Source: JBEATZ01 sp041178545 (lineage in GTDB: Bacteria; Planctomycetota; UBA1135; UBA2386). Taken from it: a stretch of 57,199 nt of DNA. The position numbers were made by a program, and so were the translations under genes. The notes beneath the pieces are model-generated. The model did not search any database, was not told where the DNA came from, and saw nothing but the letters and a program-made list of their open reading frames with translations. The number at the start of each line of letters is the position of its first letter. Within the stretch, counting starts at the first letter, position 1. The stretch covers positions 1 through 57,199 of the forward strand of contig JBEGVB010000081.1 of assembly GCA_041178545.1 (NCBI GenBank), written 5' to 3'. Positions 1 through 11,440 of this stretch are shown piece by piece.

Positions 1-32
1 CGGCGACTCCCGCCGCGGTCAGGAGCCCTTGC

Positions 33-1082
33 ATGGATCTTCGCAGTTTCGTTCCGCCTCGTTGCCCGCGGTCCTCGTGCCGCAACCACCTCTCGCCCCG
101 GCCAGACTTCTACGCCCGCCATGGCTCCTACCGCGTGCTCTGCAGGGACCACGCCATCCCGCGCTTCCGCTGCAAGGACTGTCGCAAGCGCTTCGGCTAC
201 CAGACCTTCCGCCAGGACTACCGGGACCAGAGACCGGACCTCAACGCCCAGGTCTTCGAGCGCTACACCGGGGGCCAGAGCCTGCGGCGCATCGGCAAGG
301 AACTCGACATCGACATCCATGCCGTGCAGAAGAAGTTCCGCAAGCTCGGTCGCCATGCCGGCCACCTTCACCGCAACCTGCTGACCGCCCTGCCCTCGGG
401 ACGGACCTTCCTGCTGGACGAACTCGAGACGCACGAGGGCACCCTGATCGCGACGCTCACGGTGCCGATCCTGATCGAGAAGCAGAGCGGCCTCGTGGTC
501 GGGACCAACGTGGGCACGATCCGCAGGCTGTCACGCAAGGGCAGCAGAAGGCGCCGCTTGCAGGAGCGCCATGAGGCAGAGCACGGACGGCGGGTCGACG
601 AGAGCCGGAGGGTCGTGCTGGCGGAGTTCGAGCGACTGAAGCAACTGCTCAGCGGCCGCAGTGCCACCCTGCGCACGGACGAGAAGAAGTTGTACGCGAG
701 CCTGTGCCGCAGACTGTTCGGGAACCAGGTGGAGCACCTGCGGACGCCGGGAAGGGCGGAGCGGAGCACCTTCAACCCGCTGTTCCCGATCAACCACACA
801 CTCGCACGGTACCGGGACCTGAGTGCCAGGCTGCACCGCCGCAGCTGGTGCGCAAGCAAGAAGCGCGAGTATCTAGGCCTGCACCTGCAGATGGTGACGG
901 TGTATCGCAACTACGTGTGCCGCAGGACCAACGTAGAGGCCGCGCACCGCACACCAGCGTGGCACTTGGGGTTGTTGCCGCGCCAACTGGGCAACCGCGA
1001 GGTGTGCAGCTGGCGGCAGGACTGGGGCGGGATCAGCCCGCACCCGCTGAGTGTCAGCGGGGGGAGGGTCGTGGCGGCGTGA
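33..1082 (+). CDS. IS1/IS1595-like transposase-family protein
   Basis: 349 residues. The N-terminus has a zinc-ribbon-like arrangement (CPRSSC near residue 11, then CKDCRKRF near residue 46), followed by a helix-turn-helix-like stretch (GGQSLRRIGKELDID, about 80-95). Acidic residues fall in DDE-like contexts (LLDELETHEG near 127; RTDEKKLY near 215). A basic motif near 260-285 (INHTLARYRDLSARLHRRSW) resembles the end of the catalytic core in zinc-ribbon IS transposases. The ATG is preceded by AGGAG at a good distance. I saw no terminal inverted repeats or target duplication, and the window starts only 32 bp upstream, so element boundaries cannot be set. It could be a domesticated relative. The fold is fairly clear, the exact IS family is not. 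Confidence 0.62.
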   Translation: MDLRSFVPPRCPRSSCRNHLSPRPDFYARHGSYRVLCRDHAIPRFRCKDCRKRFGYQTFRQDYRDQRPDLNAQVFERYTGGQSLRRIGKELDIDIHAVQKKFRKLGRHAGHLHRNLLTALPSGRTFLLDELETHEGTLIATLTVPILIEKQSGLVVGTNVGTIRRLSRKGSRRRRLQERHEAEHGRRVDESRRVVLAEFERLKQLLSGRSATLRTDEKKLYASLCRRLFGNQVEHLRTPGRAERSTFNPLFPINHTLARYRDLSARLHRRSWCASKKREYLGLHLQMVTVYRNYVCRRTNVEAAHRTPAWHLGLLPRQLGNREVCSWRQDWGGISPHPLSVSGGRVVAA

Positions 1083-1145
1083 GGAGAATGCGAAGAGCCT
1101 CGGCCTAGCAGCTTGCAGACACCGAACCCAGTTCGGACATCTGGA

Positions 1146-2012
1146 TCAGCGGGATGCCCCCCGCACCGTGTTCCTCATCAACATCGCAATCGTCATCGGC
1201 CCAACGCCTCCCGGGACAGGAGTGATGGCACCGGCGACCTTGGCAGCAGCATCGAATTCGACGTCCCCCACCAGCTTCTTGCCGCCCGGCTTCGCAGGGT
1301 CGTCGATGACGTTGGTGCCCACGTCGATGACGACAGCGCCTGGCTTGATCCAGTCACCCTTGACGAAGTGGGCCCTGCCGATGGCCGCAACAACGATGTC
1401 GGCCCTGCGCACGGCTGCAGGAAGGTCCTTGGTGCGGGAGTGGCAGATGGTGACGGTGGCATCCCTGCCGGTGAGGAGCAGGGCCACGGGCATGCCGACG
1501 ATGTTGGAGCGCCCCACCACCACGGCGTCGGCACCGGCGATCGAGGTCCCGCTTCGGTCCAACAACTCGATGCAGCCGGCCGGGGTGCACGGCACGAAGT
1601 CTGGCGTGCGTCCCTTCATGGCGAGAGCGCCGATGTTGAGGGGATGGAACCCGTCGACGTCCTTGTGCAAGGGTACGGCATCGAGGACCAGCCGCTCGTC
1701 CACGTGCTTGGGCAGTGGGAGCTGGACGAGGATGCCGTGAACCCTCGGGTTGGCGCCGAGCCTCTGTACGAGGTCCAACACCTCCTGCTGGGTGGCCGTG
1801 GCTGGCAGTTCGCAGTGGAAGCTCTCGATGCCGATCTCGGCGCAGGACTTGCGCTTCATCGAGACGTACTTGTGGGACGCGGGGTTGTCGCCGACCAGGA
1901 CAGTGGCGAGGCCCGGCATGATGCCTCGTGCCCGGAGCGCGGCGACCTCCGCGCGGAGTTCGCCATGGATGGCCTGGGCGATGGACTTGCCGTCGATGAT
2001 GCGTGCGGTCAT
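1146..2012 (-). CDS. folD: FolD: methylenetetrahydrofolate dehydrogenase / cyclohydrolase
   Basis: 288 residues, the normal length for FolD. It interconverts 5,10-methylene-THF and 10-formyl-THF with NADP in cytosolic one-carbon metabolism. Visible family hallmarks are the catalytic YxxxK (Tyr49, Lys53), KDVDGFHP, the nucleotide-binding GRSNIVGMPVA and the C-terminal PGGVGPMTIAMLMRNT. The ATG at 2012 is chosen because homologs start at this point and GAGGG lies just upstream; the open frame runs further 5' without homology. The gene is divergent from the small gene at 2121 and convergent with the transposase-like gene, 63 bp away. No anomalies. Confidence 0.97.
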   Translation of the reverse strand: MTARIIDGKSIAQAIHGELRAEVAALRARGIMPGLATVLVGDNPASHKYVSMKRKSCAEIGIESFHCELPATATQQEVLDLVQRLGANPRVHGILVQLPLPKHVDERLVLDAVPLHKDVDGFHPLNIGALAMKGRTPDFVPCTPAGCIELLDRSGTSIAGADAVVVGRSNIVGMPVALLLTGRDATVTICHSRTKDLPAAVRRADIVVAAIGRAHFVKGDWIKPGAVVIDVGTNVIDDPAKPGGKKLVGDVEFDAAAKVAGAITPVPGGVGPMTIAMLMRNTVRGASR

Positions 2013-2120
2013 TGGGCCCTCGTGAGTTGGGCGCAGGAGGATACGCGCGCAAACGGCAACGGACCACGGTCTGCCGCATGCCATGGGAGGAAGCGCTCAA
2101 GTCGTCGAGGGTTCCTGCCG

Positions 2121-2474
2121 ATGAGCGCTTCACCCATGGACGACTCTCCCCACAACGGTGACGGCCCGGTCCGCCTGCTGAACGTGCTGCGCCTGCGCGA
2201 GGACCGTCGCGCGGACGCGGAGGACATCCTCGCGCGCCTGATGGCGCATGCCGCCGAGGAGCCGAACTGCACCGGCGTGGTGCTCGAGCGCGACCCCGAG
2301 GATGCGGAGAAGATGGTGCTGCAGATGGAGTTCCCCACGCGGGAAGCACTGGATGCCTACTTCCGCGGCGAGTGCCAGCCGGCAGTTGCACACAGCGTGA
2401 TCGACATGCTGGCATCGGAGTCGCGCCGCATGGTCGTGCCAGCAGCGGAACTGGCCACCGGCGCGCGCTGCTGA
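2121..2474 (+). CDS. Antibiotic-biosynthesis-monooxygenase (ABM) fold small protein
   Basis: 117 residues. The central region (about 19-105) fits the dimeric alpha/beta ABM barrel: a first strand VRLLNVLRL, a helix rich in Arg/Asp/Glu, TGVVLERDPEDAEKMVLQMEF as the middle strands, then a helix TREALDAYFRGE and AVAHSVIDML. Such proteins act as small monooxygenases, haem-degrading enzymes or stress-induced proteins; nothing here decides among them. The ATG at 2121 has GAGGG nine bases upstream; an in-frame ATG at 2136 is an alternative. Divergent from folD, convergent with the lipoprotein gene. Function unassigned. Confidence 0.7.
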   Translation: MSASPMDDSPHNGDGPVRLLNVLRLREDRRADAEDILARLMAHAAEEPNCTGVVLERDPEDAEKMVLQMEFPTREALDAYFRGECQPAVAHSVIDMLASESRRMVVPAAELATGARC

Positions 2475-2486
2475 ACAGGGTTCAGC
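2470..2486. terminator. Short hairpin at convergent gene ends
   Basis: Perfect 7-bp inverted repeat GCTGAAC/GTTCAGC with a 3-base loop. It overlaps both stop codons of the convergent genes ending at 2474 and 2482. There is no U-rich tail, so it would be a weak or factor-assisted bidirectional terminator. Confidence 0.35.
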
Positions 2487-3639
2487 GCCGCGGCGCGCCC
2501 TCGTAGCCGGTCATCTCGAGGTAGCCCTCGCCTTGGACCCGTTGGTCGCCGCGGGTGCCCTGGACACGGACGCAGCCCTCCCAGTAGCGCACGACGGTGC
2601 GCAGTTCTTGGTGCGGCAGCTTGGCCTGGACGGAGAGGTCGAGTCCCAAGTGTGGTACCTCGAGCCGCCAATCGACCGGATAACCCGTGACGCCATCAGG
2701 CGCAGTCCAGCGACGGCCTGGCGTGACACGCACCTGGGTCGGCTCGAGCGCAACCGAACTGCCATCCGTGCGCACGTGGCAACCGCGGCTCCACGGGTCG
2801 ACGGACCCGTCACTGCGCCGCAGCTGGTACCACATGAGTTCCTCTCCGCCCTCCAACTGGAGGGAGAACCAATCCCAGCCGACCTGTCCCTCGCCGAGGG
2901 AACTGGTGCTCCACTCGCGGTCGAGCCACGCGCTACCGGTCACGGCCACGGAACGGGAACCACTGCGCACCGACCCCTGCACACGGATGCGGGGGACAGA
3001 GTAGTAGATGGAGGCATTGCCCGGCTCGGCGCTCTTCTGGCTGAGCCCGCCGTCTCCTTGGAGCACGACGGGCTTGCCCTCGTCCAGTCTGAGGTCGAAA
3101 GCAAAGTCCTGCTCGGCAACCTGCAGGCGCATCGGCAGGAGTTCATCGGCCGCGAACGATGCAGCGGACCAGTCCTCGCAGTGGACACGGAAGGGCGTGG
3201 AGGTTGCGGGCCCCACAACGCCTGCGACTCCCGCCGCGGCGCGCGCGACACGCTCACGGTGGTGGAATACACCCGCAGCCACGTCGGTGAGGGCTGCATG
3301 GGCAAGGACGAGGTGACGCGATGCCATGGCGGCCCTGCGCTGCGTGCCAGCTGGCGCGACCGCCTGCTGGAAGAAGACGAGTTGGAAACCGTACTCGCAA
3401 CCATCGCCATCCTTGAGGTTGCCGGTCCAGTACCACCACTCGGTCCGGAAGTCGGGATGGGCCCCGTGGTCGCGCGGGAAGGAGAGTTCGGGACGTTCGA
3501 GGGCGCGACTGTGGCCGGCAGGGTCTCCGCCGCTGAGTGCCTCGAAGACGGAAAGGGACTGCGGTTGGTCCTGGCTGCGGTCGGCGCACGACAGCAGGGC
3601 GAGGGCGAGGCAGGCTGCAGGGAGGTTGCGCATCCTCAT
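2482..3639 (-). CDS. AttH/CrtC-like lipocalin-fold lipoprotein
   Basis: 385 residues. The N-terminal lipoprotein signal has a lipobox ending ALLSC, so Cys18 is probably lipidated. The mature part has the AttH/hydroxyneurosporene-synthase (CrtC, PF07143-type) hallmark HPDFRTEWWYWTGNL near 61-75, then GFQLVFFQQ and SRHLVLAHAALTD. A second conserved block is TGSAWLDREWSTSSLGEGQVGWDWFSLQL near 235-265. The fold is a double lipocalin-like barrel that may bind a hydrophobic ligand. The start overlaps the stop of the upstream permease by 4 bp (ATGA), making it the last gene of a three-gene ABC operon. That arrangement matches AttH of attEFGH-type systems. The ligand is unknown. Confidence 0.85.
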   Translation of the reverse strand: MRMRNLPAACLALALLSCADRSQDQPQSLSVFEALSGGDPAGHSRALERPELSFPRDHGAHPDFRTEWWYWTGNLKDGDGCEYGFQLVFFQQAVAPAGTQRRAAMASRHLVLAHAALTDVAAGVFHHRERVARAAAGVAGVVGPATSTPFRVHCEDWSAASFAADELLPMRLQVAEQDFAFDLRLDEGKPVVLQGDGGLSQKSAEPGNASIYYSVPRIRVQGSVRSGSRSVAVTGSAWLDREWSTSSLGEGQVGWDWFSLQLEGGEELMWYQLRRSDGSVDPWSRGCHVRTDGSSVALEPTQVRVTPGRRWTAPDGVTGYPVDWRLEVPHLGLDLSVQAKLPHQELRTVVRYWEGCVRVQGTRGDQRVQGEGYLEMTGYEGAPRR

Positions 3640-6230
3640 GCCTCCCTCAGGACCTCGACGGGCCGGACCCGGCCGAAGCGCAAGGCGGGCTGGAGGCCTG
3701 CGAGGAGCGCAGCAAGGACTGCAAGGGCGAGGGTCTCCAGGACTGGCAGGGCGGCGACACTGGACTCAGTGAGGGTCCAGCCGAAGGAACCGCGGTTGAC
3801 GACGTGGACGAGCACCTGTGCGAGCGCGAGGCCGAGCGGCAGGGCAACGAGTCCAGCGAGGGCACCGAGGAGGGCAGTCTGGCCCAGGACGAGCCCGACG
3901 ACACGGCTCGGGGTGGCTCCGAGGGTGCGCAGGAGACCGACCTCGCTGCCGCGCTCGATCTGGAGTGCTGCGAGGGAACCGTAGATGCCGCAGAAGGCAA
4001 CAAGGAGGCAGAGGGCTCGGAGTGCTCCGGTCACGGCAAACGTCCGGTCGAACACGGCCATGGAGGACTCGCGGAGTGCCGACTGGGTCACGACGACGAG
4101 TTCCTGCTCCGTCTCTGCCGAGGCCAGTGCCGCACGCAGTTGCTCGGCCACGGCCTCGGCCCCGGATCCCGCGGGCGCCTCGACGGCCAGGGAACTGACC
4201 CCGGGTGCAGTCACATGCCGCTCGAGCCAGGTCGAGGGCACCATGGCGACGCCCTGTTCGGTGCCGTAGTCGCGGAACACAGCGGCCACCGGCAGGGAGG
4301 CCGGACCCACTTCGGTCCTCAGCAGGATGGTGTCTCCCGGCCGGAGCCCGTGGCGGAAGGCGAGCGGCTCGCTGACCCAGGCGGCCTCGCCTGATGCCAT
4401 GGCGGCGCGTGCGCGGTCTGGATCGCCCTCGAGGAAGAGGAAGGAGTCGGCGATGCGCCGCGAGGGCTCGAATGCGACGATTTCGAGCTCGATGCGGGTG
4501 CCCCCCAACTCCGCGGGCAGGCGCAGCCTGCGGTAGCCGGTCACGGTGGCTCCCGGGACGGCACCGCGCAGGCCCGCGAGGAGTTCGGGCCGGATGGTGT
4601 TGCGGACGCGCTCCTCGACGCCACCGGGCACACCGACGTAGACATCCGCAGGCAGTGCATGGTGCAGCCACCCGGAGACGGTGCCGCGGAAGCTCGTGAT
4701 CATGGCACCGAGGCCTGCCGCAGTGGCCAGGGCGAGGGAGAGGGCGGCCACTGGCAAGGCCGTGCGAGGCAGCGAGGCACGGGCCCCACCGACGACGAGG
4801 CGGAAGAAAGGTCCGGCGCGGCCACAGGATGCGAGGACAGCGCGGAGGAGCAGGTCGAGCAGCGCTGGGGTGACGAGCGCAGCGGCTACGAGACCCAGGA
4901 ACATCCCCGCGTAGGCCCGGGGGATCCCCACGCCCTTACCCACCAAGAGAACGGTTGCCGGGACCAGGAGGCACAGGCCCAACGGCAGCATGCGCCGGGA
5001 GAGCAGGGCCTTGCGCGCACGCCAGGGTGCCTCGAGGAGCGCGTCCCGCGGGACGACCCCCGCAGCCTCCTGGGCCGGCAGGAGGGCTGCCACGACGGCA
5101 GTGAGGACGCCGAGGAGCACCCCACTGAGGACCGAAGTGGGCTCGACCTCGACCCGCTCGAGGGAGAAGGTGGCGTAGTGGTCGTTCATCACGGCCACGA
5201 GGGGCTGGAGGAGGAGGGTGCCGAAGGCAACACCGAGGGCCGCGCCCAGCACGCCACCCACGGTGCCGAAGGCAAGGCCCTCGCCGAGGACGCCAAGGGC
5301 CAGGTCGCGCCTGCTGGCACCAAGTGCCCGAAGGACGCCGAACTCACGGCGGCGCGCGAGGACGGCAAGGCGCATGGTCTCGTGGACGAGGAACCCGCCG
5401 ACGAGGAGGGAGAGCATGCTGAGGGCCTGGAGGTTGGCCCGGAACGCAGCAGTGAGCTGGGAGAGCATGCCGCTGGAGGCGCCCGCTGGCTCGACGCTGC
5501 CCGCGCTGCCGACCACGCGTTGCACGAGTTCGAGAGCTGCGGCAGGTGTGGTGCCCGGTGGCAACCACGGCTCCTCGAGCCGCAACTCGATGCGGTCGAC
5601 GCGGTCGGGGCGGCCGAACCACTCCTGGGCGGTGGCGATGTCGGTGAGCAGGACGTCGTCGAGTCCTGCGCCCACGGTGTCGTTTGAAGAAGCCTCGAGC
5701 ACTCCGATGCAGTGGGCACGGACCGGCGAACCACCGATGCGGAGCGGGAGCACGCTGCCGGGAACGGCCCCGAGCCGCTGCAGGGTGGCCGGTGTCGCGA
5801 CGAAGGCTCCCGGGAGGGTGAGCCAACGGTCCAGCGCCAGTGGGGCACCGGACCCGAACCACGCGCGGAGTCCCCGCTCGGCAAGCGGGTCGCAGCCCAG
5901 CACGCGCACGACGCGACCCGGCCCTTCCCCGAGGGTGCGCGCGATGCCGCCGACCGAGGGCGCGCAGGCGCGCAGGCCGTGGACGGCCCGCAGTTGGCCC
6001 ACCAACGCAGCATCGAGGCCCGCGGGACCGCCCTGGACGGTGTGGGTGGCGGCACCAGCCACGGCCTCGACCGAGCGCTCGAAGGCCGACTCCGCGGAGC
6101 TGAGGGAGAGTCGCAACCCGGTCCAGAGCGCGCAACCGAGCGCGATGCCCATGAGGGTCAGGAATGCCTGCAGCCGGTGGCGCAGGTGGTGTCGCAGCCC
6201 GATGCGGAAGGCGCTGCGGCCCGCGCTCAT
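3636..6230 (-). CDS. ABC transporter permease with two FtsX domains
   Basis: 864 residues from the ATG at 6230, which overlaps the ATPase stop by 4 bp. The first membrane segment is near 18-40, followed by a MacB-type periplasmic domain. The first FtsX unit (near 275-400) contains RRREFGVLRALGASRRDLALG, and more membrane segments follow mid-protein. A second periplasmic region precedes a C-terminal FtsX unit containing RGSEVGLLRTLGATPSRVVG. Two FtsX units in one chain suggest that the permease pair of attFG-type systems is fused here. Such transporters work by mechanotransmission, moving lipoproteins or hydrophobic molecules out of the inner membrane rather than pumping through a channel. The operon order is ATPase, permease, AttH-like lipoprotein. 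Confidence 0.9.
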   Translation of the reverse strand: MSAGRSAFRIGLRHHLRHRLQAFLTLMGIALGCALWTGLRLSLSSAESAFERSVEAVAGAATHTVQGGPAGLDAALVGQLRAVHGLRACAPSVGGIARTLGEGPGRVVRVLGCDPLAERGLRAWFGSGAPLALDRWLTLPGAFVATPATLQRLGAVPGSVLPLRIGGSPVRAHCIGVLEASSNDTVGAGLDDVLLTDIATAQEWFGRPDRVDRIELRLEEPWLPPGTTPAAALELVQRVVGSAGSVEPAGASSGMLSQLTAAFRANLQALSMLSLLVGGFLVHETMRLAVLARRREFGVLRALGASRRDLALGVLGEGLAFGTVGGVLGAALGVAFGTLLLQPLVAVMNDHYATFSLERVEVEPTSVLSGVLLGVLTAVVAALLPAQEAAGVVPRDALLEAPWRARKALLSRRMLPLGLCLLVPATVLLVGKGVGIPRAYAGMFLGLVAAALVTPALLDLLLRAVLASCGRAGPFFRLVVGGARASLPRTALPVAALSLALATAAGLGAMITSFRGTVSGWLHHALPADVYVGVPGGVEERVRNTIRPELLAGLRGAVPGATVTGYRRLRLPAELGGTRIELEIVAFEPSRRIADSFLFLEGDPDRARAAMASGEAAWVSEPLAFRHGLRPGDTILLRTEVGPASLPVAAVFRDYGTEQGVAMVPSTWLERHVTAPGVSSLAVEAPAGSGAEAVAEQLRAALASAETEQELVVVTQSALRESSMAVFDRTFAVTGALRALCLLVAFCGIYGSLAALQIERGSEVGLLRTLGATPSRVVGLVLGQTALLGALAGLVALPLGLALAQVLVHVVNRGSFGWTLTESSVAALPVLETLALAVLAALLAGLQPALRFGRVRPVEVLREA

Positions 6231-6946
6231 CGCGCGACCTCGGACAGCCTGCCTGCCTCGAGACGGAGCACCTGCTGGCAGCGCGCCGCGGTTGCGGCAT
6301 CGTGGGTCACGACGAGGACGGCACACCCGGTCTCGCTGCGCGCGCGCTCGAGCAGGTCCATGACCTGCGCGGCCGCCGCCTCGTCGAGGTTGCCGGTGGG
6401 TTCGTCGCACAGCAGCAACGCGGGCTGGTTGACGAGGGCCCGTGCAACGGCAACGCGCTGTTGCTCGCCACCGGAGAGCACGTCGGGGTTGGAGTCCGCA
6501 CGGCCCGCGAGTCCGACGCGCTGCAGCAACTCCGCCACGCGCGCGCGCCCCGCCGCGTCCATGCGGCCAGCAAGTTCGAGCGGGAGGGCCACGTTCTCGG
6601 CGACGGTGAGGGCAGGCAGCAGGTGGAACGACTGGAAGACGAAACCGATGCGATCGCGCCGCAGTGCAGTGCGACGCGACTCGCTGAGCCCGAGGAGGTC
6701 GATGCCCTCGACCTCGATGACACCTCCGTCGGGTTGGTCGAGTCCTGCCATGAGGTGCAGCAGGGTCGACTTGCCGGACCCACTCCTGCCGACGACTGCG
6801 GCCGACCGACCGCGCCCCAGGTCCAGGTCGACACCGGCGAGCACGGTGTGCAGCACCTCGCCCTCGCGGATCGACCGGACCACGCCACGGAGCCGCACGG
6901 CCGGCACCGGGTGCGGGTTCAGGGACGGTTTGCCGGGTGTGGACAT
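6227..6946 (-). CDS. ABC transporter ATP-binding protein (LolD/MacB type)
   Basis: 239 residues. Walker A is GRSGSGKST (about 53-61), the Q-loop is in GFVFQSFHLLPALTVAENV, the signature is LSGGEQQRVAVARAL, Walker B is ALLLCDEPTGNLD, and the H-loop is VTHD. These place it in the LolD/MacB/FtsE class that energises FtsX permeases. The stop overlaps the permease start (ATGA). The ATG at 6946 is used; an in-frame ATG at 6961 would add five residues. The gene is divergent from the secreted protease at 7085. Confidence 0.94.
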   Translation of the reverse strand: MSTPGKPSLNPHPVPAVRLRGVVRSIREGEVLHTVLAGVDLDLGRGRSAAVVGRSGSGKSTLLHLMAGLDQPDGGVIEVEGIDLLGLSESRRTALRRDRIGFVFQSFHLLPALTVAENVALPLELAGRMDAAGRARVAELLQRVGLAGRADSNPDVLSGGEQQRVAVARALVNQPALLLCDEPTGNLDEAAAAQVMDLLERARSETGCAVLVVTHDAATAARCQQVLRLEAGRLSEVAR

Positions 6947-7084
6947 GCTTGCGGTGGGCATCCTCGGGCAGGGGGCTCGCGCCCCCGTCCGGACCAAGGC
7001 GAGACTACGGCATGGAGCCACCACCCTTCGACGACGGATTTCGCTAGGTTGCGCAGACCAGAACTTCCCCCGGAGAGGTCCCCC

Positions 7085-8893
7085 ATGAACGCCCGGTTCC
7101 TGTTCGTCGCCTCGTTGTCCCTCGTCGGCGCCCTGCACGCCCAGGTGCAGGAAGCCTCGTTCCAACTCGTGCCCCAGGTCCTCGACTCCGGCACCCGCAA
7201 CGGCAACCAGTCGTCGGGCTCGGTCGTGTTCCAGGACTTCGTCGGGACCAGCTCGGCCAAGTGGCTGCGGCTGCACCTCGACGGCACGGTGCTGCCGCCC
7301 GGTTCCCGGCTGTTCCTGACCTCGGTTCCCGACGGCGCGGTGCAGTGGTTCGACGGCGACTCCCTGCGCGACTACGGCCACCGCAGCGCGTACTTCAACG
7401 GCAACGCAGTGGTGGTCGAGTTGCAGGCCGGCCCCTCCTCGCACGGCAACCGCGTCCGGGTGACGGCGGTGGAGGCCGGCCACGAGGCGGAGCCCGCCAC
7501 GGACAGCATCTGCGGCACGACCGACGACCGGGCGCTCACCAACGACGTGCGTCAGGGCCGTCAGTACCCCACGGGCTGCACGTCATGGCTCATCAGCGAG
7601 TCGGTGGTGTTGACAGCGGGACACTGCACGGCAACGGCCTCGCAACAGGTGCACTTCAACGTGCCGTTGTCGAGCTCGACCGGCAGCCTGCGGTTCCCAG
7701 GCCCCGAGGACCAGTACCCCTACGACACGACGACGCTGCAGCGACTCGACGCCGGCGTGGGCGCCGACTGGGCAGCCGTGCGCACGGTGCGCAACAGCAA
7801 CACGGGGCTCTACCCTGGTGAGCGTCAGGGCTCGTGGTACGCACTCGGCTCGGTGCCCGGCACGCCGAGCGGCAACACGATCCGGATCACCGGGTACGGC
7901 ACCACGTCCTCGCCGGTGGACCCGAGCTGGAACCAGGCCCAGAAGTCGCACACGGGCCCGCTCAGCGTGGTCGGGACCACGAACCTCGGCTACGCCACCG
8001 ACACGACGGGCGGCAACTCGGGCTCGCCGGTGCTGCACGAGAACACCGGTCAGGCCATCGGCATCCACACACACGGCGGCTGCTCGTCGACGGGCGGCTA
8101 CAACTCCGGAACGCGCATCGACCGCGCCGACCTCCAGACCGCGATCCAGACGCTGCTGCAGGGCGGCACGCCCACGCCACCGAGTGCCCCTACGGGACTC
8201 GAGGCACTGGGCGGTTCGACGAACATCGCCCTCAGCTGGGTCGACACGGCCAACAACGAGTCCGGTTTCCGCCTGGAGCAGTCCACCGACGGCGTGACGT
8301 TCTCGCTGCTCGCGACGCTCGGCACCAATGCCACCAGTTACGTGCACAACGGGCTGCAGCCGGCGACGACGCGCCACTACCGCGTGCGCGCAGAGAACGG
8401 CGCCGGCGCCTCGGCCTGGTCCAACACCGCCAGCGCGACGACGCTGCCGGCCCAGGACTTCCTCGCCGCCTCCGACGTGGCCAACCACGGCAGCCTGCTC
8501 AACGGCACGACCTACGTGAACACGCAGGCAGCCGACGGCGTGGCCGAGGAGATCCGCGAGGTGGTGCAGGGCCGGACCAACAGCCTGCAGCACGGCTGGA
8601 CGGTCCCGGGGGTGCCCGCGACCGGCACGCGCGTGCTCCACGTGAAGGCATGGAAGACCGTGTCCACCGATGGCGACAGCTTCACGGTGCAGGTCTACAA
8701 CGCCTCGCGCGCACGCTGGCAGAACGCGTTCACGATCAGCGGGACCACGGCACCGGGCACGACCCTCACCTACACGGTCCCGGCCGGCACCAGCGGCACG
8801 GTGCTGGTCCAGGTGGTCGACACGAACTCGTCCAAGAACGCCACGTTCCTGGACACGCTGTTCGTGGACCAGCTGTTCGTCCGCGCCCAGTGA
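7085..8893 (+). CDS. Secreted trypsin-like serine protease with fibronectin III domain
   Basis: 602 residues. The signal peptide is residues 1-19, with likely cleavage ALHA|Q. After an N-terminal beta-rich region (20-140), the chymotrypsin-fold domain (about 150-358) shows all three catalytic residues: His180 in LTAGHC, Asp228 in GADWAAVRT and Ser312 in GGNSGSP. A fibronectin type III domain follows (about 366-455: GLEALGGSTNIALSWVDTA, TSYVHNGLQPATTRHYRVRAEN). The last 145 residues form a beta-sandwich-like domain of unknown family. It is probably an extracellular degradative enzyme. The ATG has GGAGAGG upstream. A hairpin follows the stop, and the next gene, tex, is convergent. Confidence 0.92.
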   Translation: MNARFLFVASLSLVGALHAQVQEASFQLVPQVLDSGTRNGNQSSGSVVFQDFVGTSSAKWLRLHLDGTVLPPGSRLFLTSVPDGAVQWFDGDSLRDYGHRSAYFNGNAVVVELQAGPSSHGNRVRVTAVEAGHEAEPATDSICGTTDDRALTNDVRQGRQYPTGCTSWLISESVVLTAGHCTATASQQVHFNVPLSSSTGSLRFPGPEDQYPYDTTTLQRLDAGVGADWAAVRTVRNSNTGLYPGERQGSWYALGSVPGTPSGNTIRITGYGTTSSPVDPSWNQAQKSHTGPLSVVGTTNLGYATDTTGGNSGSPVLHENTGQAIGIHTHGGCSSTGGYNSGTRIDRADLQTAIQTLLQGGTPTPPSAPTGLEALGGSTNIALSWVDTANNESGFRLEQSTDGVTFSLLATLGTNATSYVHNGLQPATTRHYRVRAENGAGASAWSNTASATTLPAQDFLAASDVANHGSLLNGTTYVNTQAADGVAEEIREVVQGRTNSLQHGWTVPGVPATGTRVLHVKAWKTVSTDGDSFTVQVYNASRARWQNAFTISGTTAPGTTLTYTVPAGTSGTVLVQVVDTNSSKNATFLDTLFVDQLFVRAQ

Positions 8894-8906
8894 CCTGCAC
8901 ACCCGT

Positions 8907-8924
8907 GGCCCGCGCACGCGGGCC
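8907..8924. terminator. GC-rich hairpin between convergent protease and tex
   Basis: GGCCCGC/GCGGGCC with a 4-base loop, in the 42-bp gap between two convergent genes. It is symmetrical, so it could serve both strands, but neither side has a U-tract. Confidence 0.42.
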
Positions 8925-8935
8925 GCGGGCCGAGG

Positions 8936-11290
<2,355 letters not shown>

Positions 11291-11346
11291 CGTCTGCACC
11301 AAGGTGAATGCCTCCCTGCGCCGCCTGACCGCGGCGCGGAGAGGAC

Positions 11347-11374
11347 AAGGTAGCGCGCCGGGGTCGCGCGTCCA
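11347..11374 (-). promoter_or_regulatory. Candidate sigma-70-like promoter of tex
   Basis: On the minus strand TGGACG, a 16-bp spacer, then TACCTT. It would start transcription about 50 bases before the tex start. Four of six -35 bases and the TA...T of the -10 match consensus. Pattern-based only. Confidence 0.35.
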
Positions 11375-11440
11375 GTCGCTGCTGCACCGGTCCGCGAGCC
11401 GCCACTTGCGCACAGGGCCGAGTGCGAACACCATCGCACC

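Noticed and set aside
3..18. 16-bp sequence at the left edge repeated at 3224-3239
   Set aside because: Unrelated contexts, GC-rich, and expected by chance in 57 kb of this composition. Not an insertion boundary as far as can be seen.
1083..1145. Terminal repeat of an insertion sequence after the transposase-like gene
   Set aside because: No inverted match to the 32 bases before the gene and no target duplication visible.
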